A stretch of DNA of 64,000 nucleotides, from positions 1 through 64,000 of the forward strand of contig NZ_BCSO01000003.1 in the NCBI RefSeq assembly GCF_001570905.1, read 5' to 3'. The position numbers and the translations under genes were made by a program. Positions 42,557 to 48,789 of this stretch are shown here, piece by piece; the stretch's first letter is position 1, and every line of letters starts with the position of its first letter. Under the pieces are notes generated by a model, which saw nothing but the letters and a program-made list of their open reading frames with translations, searched no databases and was not told where the DNA came from. This DNA is from [Zimmermannella] alba NBRC 15616 (GTDB taxonomy: Bacteria; Actinomycetota; Actinomycetes; Actinomycetales; Microbacteriaceae).

Positions 42557-43411
42557 TTAGCAGCCGGGGTCGTGTGGGGCGTCGATGCAGTTGTTGGCGA
42601 CGAGGGCTGCGTCGGATCGGACGACGAGGATGGCTGATGAGGTTGCGGGGCCGGTGACGAGTCCGGTGACGGGGATGGTTTTGCCGTTGGCGGAGACGGT
42701 TGCGCTGTATTTGATGCGGACGGAGAGGGTGATGGTGCCGCGTTCGCTGTAGCTGTGGCTGGTGGCGGTTTCGCTCCAGTTGGGTTGGCCGAGGTTTGCC
42801 CACGAGTCGCCGGGGACTTCGGTGGTGGTGACGGTGCCGTCGCCCCAGGTCCATTCGTAGCTTTCGGGTGTGAAGGTGACGGTGACCGGGATGGAGTTGA
42901 TGGTGCTCGTCGCCGTGTGGTTCGTGGCGGTGACGTAGGCGTTCATGGGGGTGTTCATGATCGCCCAGCCGTTCGGCTCGGTGGTGAGGCTGCCCGGCTT
43001 CGGGGCGACGTTGGCGACGTCGGAGCTTTGGATGACGGTGGGGAGGGTTGCCGGCGCGGGTGCCGCGGGTGTGGTGCCGCGCGGCGCACGCATCCTCGCG
43101 TAGATCGGTTTCCCGGTAATCGGGTCGTAGCGCCAGACGGCGGGAAGCTCGACGGTGCCCGGCGCGTCACCGGACCAGCCGGAGTCACCAGCGTCTCCGG
43201 ATCCCGATGCTGGTGCGTCGGAGCCCCCGACGACCTGCTCGGTCGTCACGCCGACGTCGACGCCTGAGCCGCCGTTACCGACGGAGATGTCGGTGCATGA
43301 TCCCGGGTTCAAAACCGAGCATGAAAGGCCAGATGCTGCAGCAGATGGCAGAGGCGCCAGCACAGCAGCAGTGAGCAGAGAAAGGACTAGCAGTCCTTGT
43401 CGCGCGACCAC
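42557..43411 (-). CDS. Secreted protein with PKD-like domain
   Basis: 284 residues. Signal peptide VARQGLLVLSLLTAAVLAPLPSAAA with cleavage after about residue 26. A Gly/Ser-rich segment is followed by a PKD-like beta sandwich: VTFTPESYEWTWGDGTVTTT and SHSYSERGTITLSVRIKYSATV, where WxWGDG and the H(S/T)Y motif are the diagnostic strands. Cysteine pairs occur at both ends (SCSVLNPGSC and NNCIDAPHDPGC). Probably surface-located. The GTG start overlaps the end of the upstream lipoprotein gene by 25 bp, suggesting coupling. Confidence 0.8.
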   Translation of the reverse strand: MVARQGLLVLSLLTAAVLAPLPSAAASGLSCSVLNPGSCTDISVGNGGSGVDVGVTTEQVVGGSDAPASGSGDAGDSGWSGDAPGTVELPAVWRYDPITGKPIYARMRAPRGTTPAAPAPATLPTVIQSSDVANVAPKPGSLTTEPNGWAIMNTPMNAYVTATNHTATSTINSIPVTVTFTPESYEWTWGDGTVTTTEVPGDSWANLGQPNWSETATSHSYSERGTITLSVRIKYSATVSANGKTIPVTGLVTGPATSSAILVVRSDAALVANNCIDAPHDPGC

Positions 43412-43965
43412 AGTTGCACCTCACTCACTTTGAGCGACTCGTTGTCCTCGCCGCGGACAGTCCCGATCATGTAGTCGCGCTTATCTCCACCAGAAGCATC
43501 AGTTGGTTTGCCCTGCGAATCGATTTTCTGAAAGTTGGAACTGTCAAGGCAGAAGTAGAACTGAACCTCTACACCTGCCTCATCCACTTTGCGGTAGACC
43601 AACTCTTCTGGTTCAACCGACAGGCTTCCCTTGAGTTGAATCTTCTCCTCACGCAGCTTGGTAACCGAATCGGTCATCGTCTGCAGGTAAACATCGGAAG
43701 CAACTTGCTCCAAGTCGCTGACTGGAACGCTTGGATCTTGAACAATCTCGGCTGACTTTTCGTTTAGACGCTCCACCGCCGCAACCCCCGCTGCCAGCGC
43801 TTCCTCGTCCGAGGCGAAGGTCGCGGCAGGCGTCGGCATCGAGGTGGTCGTGTCGACAGGCGCCGATGTTGGCGCTGGCTGCTCCCCCGAACAGCCGCTC
43901 ACGGTAACGATCGCAGCGGTGGCCATCGCTCCTGCGAGCAGGCGCGCCAACATCGGTCGTCCCAT
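43387..43965 (-). CDS. Lipoprotein, tandem paralogue A
   Basis: 192 residues. Signal MGRPMLARLLAGAMATAAIVTVSGC with lipobox VSGC. The mature region parallels the adjacent gene: a Ser/Thr/Pro linker, SDEEALAA, EKSAEIVQDPS, ASDVYLQTMTDS, VQFYFCLDSS and a final Cys. The conserved Cys pair (FCLDSS and the terminal DKDC) may form a disulphide. No known domain name. The upstream region is also duplicated (see 44012 and 44755), so both gene and promoter were copied. First gene of the lipoprotein A / PKD-protein pair. Confidence 0.8.
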   Translation of the reverse strand: MGRPMLARLLAGAMATAAIVTVSGCSGEQPAPTSAPVDTTTSMPTPAATFASDEEALAAGVAAVERLNEKSAEIVQDPSVPVSDLEQVASDVYLQTMTDSVTKLREEKIQLKGSLSVEPEELVYRKVDEAGVEVQFYFCLDSSNFQKIDSQGKPTDASGGDKRDYMIGTVRGEDNESLKVSEVQLWSRDKDC

Positions 43966-44011
43966 CGAGATCCCCCTAGATCATGGAGCGCCCCCTGCGC
44001 TCACGGACTGC

Positions 44012-44034
44012 AAGATATCGCATTCGGTCGACAT
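44012..44034 (-). promoter_or_regulatory. Diverged damage-promoter-like element before lipoprotein A
   Basis: Minus strand ATGTCGACC-N8-TATCTT. It aligns base for base with the stronger motif before paralogue B, so it is the decayed duplicate. Confidence 0.35.
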
Positions 44035-44044
44035 GTCTCGAAAG

Positions 44045-44053
44045 TTATCCACA
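44045..44053 (+). other. Perfect DnaA-box sequence TTATCCACA
   Basis: Consensus DnaA box in the leader upstream of lipoprotein A; a second copy is at 44788. Two boxes 743 bp apart, both within the duplicated upstream segment. Confidence 0.5.
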
Positions 44054-44093
44054 GGCCCAATTTCAGGGGTTCATACATCCCGGCCGATACGTA

Positions 44094-44708
44094 CTAGCAA
44101 GGGAACTCTGGGCCGAATCCGCTCATGGATTCAACCTTGAGCGAGTCGACCGTTTCGCCCTGCACGACGGCTTCCATGAGCTTTCGGTGCACGGACGGAT
44201 CGGGCTCGACACGCTCACCGTCCGGATAAACGGCGGCAGTCAAACTCCGGTCAACGCAGAGGTACGCCTTGAGCCGAACGCCGCTCGAATCCTGCTCGCT
44301 CTTCAACAGCTCGACGCCTTCGAATGACACTGCGCCGTCATAGCGGACATTCTGCGAGCGATATTGCTCAATCGTGGCGGTGGCTACTTCCAGATAACTG
44401 CCGCTGGCAACTTCGGCCATCTCGTCAGTGCTGAAATCCGGATTGTTGATGAGTTCAGCCGACTTCTCAGCCCCGCGCGTGGCTGCTTCAATCACCGCAT
44501 TCAGTGCTTCTTCGTCCGACTTGAAGGCGCCCGAAGGCGTTGGCGCCGCTGTTGGCCGTGGTGTCGGCGAGTACGAGGCCAGCCCGTCGGCAGTTCCATC
44601 AGCGAGTCCTTCAACGAAGGCAATCGGTGCGAGGCAGCCGGTGAGGCTGAGGAGCCCAACCAAGCTGGCCCCTACCCCGAGCACGCGTGCGGTCGTTCGT
44701 CGTGACAT
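44094..44708 (-). CDS. Lipoprotein, tandem paralogue B
   Basis: 204 residues. Signal MSRRTTARVLGVGASLVGLLSLTGC with lipobox LTGC. Homologous to the gene at 43387 through KSDEEALNA, EKSAELINNPD, ASGSYLEVATATIEQYRS, GVRLKAYLCVDRS and a C-terminal Cys; about 10 residues longer. Likely a surface lipoprotein of unknown role. The leader includes GGAGCGCCCCCTGCGCTCAC (plus strand), identical in both copies. A good RecA-independent damage-promoter match lies 47-69 bp upstream. Confidence 0.8.
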   Translation of the reverse strand: MSRRTTARVLGVGASLVGLLSLTGCLAPIAFVEGLADGTADGLASYSPTPRPTAAPTPSGAFKSDEEALNAVIEAATRGAEKSAELINNPDFSTDEMAEVASGSYLEVATATIEQYRSQNVRYDGAVSFEGVELLKSEQDSSGVRLKAYLCVDRSLTAAVYPDGERVEPDPSVHRKLMEAVVQGETVDSLKVESMSGFGPEFPC

Positions 44709-44754
44709 GTGATCCCCCTAGATCGTGGAGCGCCCCCTGCGCTCACTGCGTCGC

Positions 44755-44777
44755 ACGGTATCCGCCACCACCGACAT
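44755..44777 (-). promoter_or_regulatory. PafBC/RecA-NDp-like promoter motif before lipoprotein B
   Basis: Minus strand ATGTCGGTG-N8-TACCGT, matching the consensus at all but the first base; predicted transcript start about 40 nt before the ATG at 44708. Confidence 0.55.
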
Positions 44778-44787
44778 TCGAGAGAAG

Positions 44788-44796
44788 TTATCCACA
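44788..44796 (+). other. Second perfect DnaA-box sequence TTATCCACA
   Basis: Same nine bases, same context (AGTTATCCACAGGCC) as 44045-44053, just upstream of the promoter motif before lipoprotein B. Confidence 0.5.
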
Positions 44797-44812
44797 GGCC
44801 ACGTGGAACCGC

Positions 44813-45520
44813 CTATTCGTCGACTGCGACCTCGTTGAGGAGGGCTGCGAGTTCGGCGGGCTTGGACCACATGGGCCAGTGGCCGGTGGGCAGGTCTATG
44901 TAGTGCACTGACTCGTAGTCGTTGAGGGCGGCGAGGTAGGGGATGCCCTGGTCGGCGAAGTCCTGGAACTGTTCGGCGGTGTAGCAGGAGCAGATCACGG
45001 TGACGGGCACGTTGTGGCGGGCGTCGTTCGTGAGGGTCACAGCTTCGGTGACGAGGCTCTTCGGCTGCACGGTGGCCCGCTGCTTGAAGCGTTCGAGCTG
45101 CTCGTCGGTGAGGTCACGGAATGCGTACTGCTCTTGCTCGTTCGCGAGCATCTCGTCGAGGGTTGCGTCGCTCGTGGCGTCGGCGTTGAAGGCGAGGCCG
45201 TCGACAGGCGGGGCGGTGTCGACGAACACGATGTGGTCGACGAGCTCGGGACGCTTGTCGAGGAGCATCGTGCCGGGGCTCGCGGACCCCGAGTGGACGA
45301 CGAGGATGCGGCGGTCGGCCGGCTCTGCCTCGAGTGCACGCTCGATCGCGGCAACCTGGTCGGCGAGGCTCACCTGGGCGGGTGCTTCGCCGCGCTTGCC
45401 GTCCTGACCGGGGAGGTCGACGGCGACCGCGTCGATGTCACCGTTCAGTGCGGGGATCACCTCATTCCACGCCCAAGCGCCAAGCCAGAAACCGGGGACG
45501 AGAACCATGCGGGTTGTCAT
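44813..45520 (-). CDS. Alpha/beta hydrolase
   Basis: 235 residues. VLVPGFWLGAWAWNEVIPAL is the oxyanion-side opening of the salicylate-esterase-like hydrolases. The elbow reads VVHSGSASPG, a loosened Sm-x-Ser-x-Sm pattern (V-H-S-G-S) instead of GxSxG. The catalytic histidine is in PTGHWPMWSKP near the C-terminus. Small-molecule esterase or related activity is likely; the substrate is unknown. The start at 45520 (MTTRMVLVPGFW) was preferred over upstream codons that precede a non-homologous Ser/Gln/Thr stretch. Confidence 0.85.
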   Translation of the reverse strand: MTTRMVLVPGFWLGAWAWNEVIPALNGDIDAVAVDLPGQDGKRGEAPAQVSLADQVAAIERALEAEPADRRILVVHSGSASPGTMLLDKRPELVDHIVFVDTAPPVDGLAFNADATSDATLDEMLANEQEQYAFRDLTDEQLERFKQRATVQPKSLVTEAVTLTNDARHNVPVTVICSCYTAEQFQDFADQGIPYLAALNDYESVHYIDLPTGHWPMWSKPAELAALLNEVAVDE

Positions 45521-45557
45521 GCGTGTGACGGTAGTCGTCTGCCTTGTGAGCAAGGCG

Positions 45558-46628
45558 CTACTCATCGCCTGAAACCGCCTTGGCGATTGACCGATAGACC
45601 CGGTTTGCAAGCTGCTTGGAATGCCAGCGACGCCACACAGATGCGTCACCCATTCTCATGATGTCGAGCACGAAAAGCCGAAGCCGGTCAAGTAATTCAA
45701 GCTCCCACATGACCTGGCCAACCGATCCTGTCGGCACGATGAGCTGGTCAACCGCAGTCAACCGATACTTGCCCGATTGCAAAGCAAGAACGGCCGAAAT
45801 CGAGTTACTATCCAGCCCAAACTCATCGCCAGGCTCATATCCGTCGGGTTCGAGGCCAAGGATTTCGGCGCCGAATCCCGGCGGCAAGTTGAGCACTGCT
45901 GGCCACTCGATGTCGGTAACTGTGCCGTCTTCCCACTCCCACACAATGGGCCGCCGAGGATGAAACAAGAACTCGACTCGGCCAACGTTAAGCGTCGCAA
46001 ATCGGCCACCTGATGTGCCCGGGAGATCACTCATTGTCCAGTACTCGCCCTCGAGTTCAACGAGATTCGGGATGCAGTTGGCTGCGGCGCTTGCGAGGTC
46101 TGCAATCACGGCGTCGCCCAAGGTGCAACCAGTTTCAAGTCGCTGCTGCGTTTTTGCGTGTTGCAACAGTTTCGGCGGTCCGGGACGTCGCCGCGATGCC
46201 TCGACGATCGAGTTGACGTCGAAGCTCCCGTGCCCGGTCGCCCAGTGCTGTTGCTCGATGACCGGGATGACCTGGTCAAGGTTGCTCGGCCCAACGAACC
46301 CGAAGTTGAAAGTCTTGTTTCGGAGCTTGTGTCCGGTTTCCCGCTCTCGTCTGATGAGATAGCGCTCCATCTCGTCGAGCGACTGTCGCGGGCACTCAAC
46401 AATGTTGACCGCGACAATATCCGTCCACGCCTCGTGGTGCTTGCTTCCGTGGATGTGGGTTCCGAGGCGCTGCGTGAAATTCACCGTTTGGCCGACGTAC
46501 CGCTCACCGTTCGCAAACTCGAGGCAATAGATGCCCGGGCCCCGGTCGCGCATGATCGGGGCCAGCACTGAGCGATCGGGCACTTCGAAGCGCTCGTAGG
46601 TGACGGTTCGAAAGACTGAATCGGTCAT
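45558..46628 (-). CDS. GIY-YIG domain protein
   Basis: 356 residues. The N-terminal GIY-YIG nuclease core is visible: GPGIYCLEFANGERYVGQTVNFTQRLGTH at about 30-58 (GIY ... YVG), Arg in QRL, and a downstream Glu in LDEMERYLIRRERE. A helical linker (PPKLLQHAKTQQRLE) leads to a C-terminal domain of about 190 residues rich in Trp and acidic residues that I do not recognise. It may nick or cleave DNA in defence or repair. Base composition is lower in GC than the haem region. A damage-promoter-like element ends seven bases before the ATG, implying a leaderless transcript; a GTG two codons upstream is the alternative start. Confidence 0.8.
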   Translation of the reverse strand: MTDSVFRTVTYERFEVPDRSVLAPIMRDRGPGIYCLEFANGERYVGQTVNFTQRLGTHIHGSKHHEAWTDIVAVNIVECPRQSLDEMERYLIRRERETGHKLRNKTFNFGFVGPSNLDQVIPVIEQQHWATGHGSFDVNSIVEASRRRPGPPKLLQHAKTQQRLETGCTLGDAVIADLASAAANCIPNLVELEGEYWTMSDLPGTSGGRFATLNVGRVEFLFHPRRPIVWEWEDGTVTDIEWPAVLNLPPGFGAEILGLEPDGYEPGDEFGLDSNSISAVLALQSGKYRLTAVDQLIVPTGSVGQVMWELELLDRLRLFVLDIMRMGDASVWRRWHSKQLANRVYRSIAKAVSGDE

Positions 46629-46634
46629 GTCCAC

Positions 46635-46657
46635 ATCATCATCGACACCACCGACAG
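46635..46657 (-). promoter_or_regulatory. PafBC/RecA-NDp-like promoter motif before the GIY-YIG gene
   Basis: Minus strand CTGTCGGTG-N8-GATGAT, same spacing as the other sites; the -10 starts GA rather than TA. Position predicts transcription from about the ATG itself. Confidence 0.4.
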
Positions 46658-46959
46658 TCCGAAAACTTCCCAGGACTCTCGAGCCTCAGACGCTCAGCCC
46701 CGACTCCACCGCACTCAGCCCAAAGAACTGGTAGAAGGATGCCATGAGCTTCGCGGCCCCGCGCGATGGGCCGCGTCTACTGTGCGTCACTTCGCTTCGA
46801 TTACTGCAGTGGCGCAGCTCAGCCCAACCTGAGCACTTCTCGACATTTTCCATCACCTCACAGAAACTTTCCAGACACAAGACACTCATAGCGAGCGCAA
46901 TTAGCACTCCCCCCACTAGACTGCCAACGACAGCTAGATCGACTCGGATTGGAATTGAC
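46658..46959. other. Non-coding stretch between the GIY-YIG gene and the next plus-strand gene
   Basis: Apart from the CIRCE-like operator at 46901-46927 I see no gene, RNA or repeat. An in-frame extension of the downstream gene covers part of it but its translation is Ser/Arg-rich and unlike a protein. Confidence 0.6.
46901..46927 (+). promoter_or_regulatory. CIRCE-like (HrcA operator) inverted repeat
   Basis: TTAGCACTC, nine bases, GACTGCCAA. The left half is a perfect CIRCE arm and the right half matches GAGTGCTAA at seven of nine positions. It lies 33 bp before the GTG at 46960. Confidence 0.45.
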
Positions 46960-47451
46960 GTGGCATTCAAGGTGTTCGAAAAGGGGAGCGCACCCACTCC
47001 CTCAGTACCGGCAGTTACCATTCAGAAACGCGGACTGTTCAGCCTCAACGATGCCGCATACAAGCTCCTCGGCGAGCCAGAGTTCATTACGTTTCTCTAC
47101 GACGCAGACGAGCGATTGATCGCACTTCGCGCCACCGACTCCAGCGACTTGAATGGCTACCCCGCTCGGCGCCAATCACCTGCCAACAAGTCCAAGAAGT
47201 CATCGGGGCCCATTTTGATTGCCGGTTCGATGTTCACGCGCTTCATCGGAATGGACACTTCGGAAGCACGCCGGTGGACTCCTGAACTTCGCGATGGCAT
47301 GCTCGTCATCGACCGGAAGATCGAGGGTACGGCGGTGATCTCAAACCGCAATCGTGCCAGGCAATTCCCCACAGCCACCCCAGATCAGCTCGAGAAGCAG
47401 ATTCAGGTCAAGAACGAACACCCTCATGGGCATGCCAACGATGCCCAGTAG
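46960..47451 (+). CDS. Hypothetical protein, accessory region
   Basis: 163 residues. The N-terminal half is ordered: VAFKVFEKGSAPTPSVPAVTIQKRGLFSL then NDAAYKLLGEPEFITFLYDADERLIALRATD, an alpha/beta pattern seen in small uncharacterised actinobacterial proteins; the C-terminal half is basic and Ser/Lys-rich. Function unknown. The GTG at 46960 was chosen because recognisable protein-like sequence starts there. It sits in the AT-richer island, divergent from the GIY-YIG gene, behind a CIRCE-like operator. Confidence 0.6.
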   Translation: MAFKVFEKGSAPTPSVPAVTIQKRGLFSLNDAAYKLLGEPEFITFLYDADERLIALRATDSSDLNGYPARRQSPANKSKKSSGPILIAGSMFTRFIGMDTSEARRWTPELRDGMLVIDRKIEGTAVISNRNRARQFPTATPDQLEKQIQVKNEHPHGHANDAQ

Positions 47452-47659
47452 ACGCCGGAGACATCCCCAATTGCCGGGGTCTCTTGCGAACAGCGCCAGC
47501 CACGAAAAGGCCCCTCCCAGGGGGGTCCGGGAGAGGCTCAGTCGTGTCTTTGGACGGACGCACCAAGTCTATCTCACGTCTTCTGGCCCCATGGCTAGGC
47601 GGCAGTGACTGGCGCGCAACCCTATGGATGCCCTATAGGCATCAGAAATGGAGCGCGCA

Positions 47660-48589
47660 ATGCATGTAACCGAGTACTACGGAATCACCGACGACCCTTC
47701 GCTGCCCTTCGTCGATGTCAATGTGCAACGAGACAGCGCCCTATTCGTCGACCCACGAGCCATTCGGCTTGATCGATCGAACCGGCCGTATGCCCACCTT
47801 GCTCAAGCCGACATGACGAGCTTTTTCAACACGGTTTCTAACCATGTGTTGTTTGGAGACCAGCAAAGCCAAGCCGAAGGACTTCGACTCCTCCAAGCAT
47901 TCAGGGAGCCAAGGGAGACCCGTCTCGGGCTAGCCAGAGCTGGGTTTAACGGACATGGCGGCTCTGACGAGGTTGGCCATTGGATCTGGCAAGCCCTTGT
48001 TGATAATAGCGATGCGTTCCGACGAATTGCCATCTGCACTCAGCTCGAGGACATCCCACTGTTTGTCTCCGGAGTGGGCAACGACATCACCTCCGATCTT
48101 ACAACGAGGATTGTCTACGAGGCACTTGCCCTGTTTACAGGAGAGATGCTCAAGCAATTCCCCGAGTTCTCAGCGGGAAATCAACAAGTCGAGCGAGTCA
48201 CCGTACAAGTTTGGGACAACCAAGGAAGGGCATGGGTAGAACGCGGGATCGATCTGCCCGTGGCGTTCGGGGCACCTCTGCTCTTGGTACCCCGAAATTG
48301 GGCCCGCCCCACAATCCTCATGAACGCTCAGAGGTACTTCGACGTAACCATTTTGGGCTATTTGCAGGAACGAGAGACGACGATTGCGCTGGGGACCGAC
48401 AAGATCCTTAGGCCGACAAAGGACACCCTCCGACGACGCCCCACGGTAAATTGTTCACGCGCATTCATCACTCGAACGGCTGTCCACGCAGGCGACGACG
48501 GGGTCAACCTCACTCGGCGGTTCAAGTCATTCGTGGATGCAAAGTTCACGCCCATCTCAACCGAAGTACTGAAGAGCAAGACCGAGTAG
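47660..48589 (+). CDS. Hypothetical protein of defence-island type
   Basis: 309 residues. It opens MHVTEYYGITDDPSLPFVDVNVQRDSALFVDPRAIRLD, a YYGI...FVDV...LFVDP signature I have seen only in uncharacterised proteins of accessory regions. The middle (TSDLTTRIVYEALALFTGEML) is helical, followed by strands around PVAFGAPLLLVPRNWARPTILMN. No catalytic motif is evident. ATG at 47660 has GGAG at good spacing; an in-frame ATG lies four codons upstream. It ends in a perfect 19-bp terminator stem and is convergent with the Res gene. Confidence 0.7.
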   Translation: MHVTEYYGITDDPSLPFVDVNVQRDSALFVDPRAIRLDRSNRPYAHLAQADMTSFFNTVSNHVLFGDQQSQAEGLRLLQAFREPRETRLGLARAGFNGHGGSDEVGHWIWQALVDNSDAFRRIAICTQLEDIPLFVSGVGNDITSDLTTRIVYEALALFTGEMLKQFPEFSAGNQQVERVTVQVWDNQGRAWVERGIDLPVAFGAPLLLVPRNWARPTILMNAQRYFDVTILGYLQERETTIALGTDKILRPTKDTLRRRPTVNCSRAFITRTAVHAGDDGVNLTRRFKSFVDAKFTPISTEVLKSKTE

Positions 48590-48595
48590 CGCACG

Positions 48596-48639
48596 AAGGG
48601 GAGGGGGATGGGGCTAGGAGGCCCCATCCCCCTCCCCTT
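48596..48639 (+). terminator. Strong terminator after the hypothetical gene at 47660
   Basis: AAGGGGAGGGGGATGGGGC, loop TAGGAG, then the exact complement, 19 bp without mismatch. It may also act for the convergent Res transcript. Confidence 0.75.
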
Positions 48640-48789
48640 GACTTACTCCGAGAGTTGCGGGCGTCGTTCCCGCTCGTACAGGCTGCAAACTATGCGCTCG
48701 CTCTCCACCCGGGCTAGCTACCCTTCGGGGCTTCCGAATTCGATCACACGACGTACCAATGTCCTAGCGAGACGACTGCGATTTCTCGT

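Noticed and set aside
44045-44796. Origin of replication
   Set aside because: Two DnaA boxes only, with no AT-rich unwinding element, dnaA or dnaN nearby.
46744-46959. N-terminal extension of the gene at 46960
   Set aside because: Residues before the GTG are Ser/Arg/Thr-rich without domain character and cross the CIRCE-like operator.
47508-47545. GC-rich GGCCCCTCCC/GGGGGG stretch as a terminator after the 46960 gene
   Set aside because: Arms pair poorly and the T-run lies on the opposite strand, so it was not listed as a feature.
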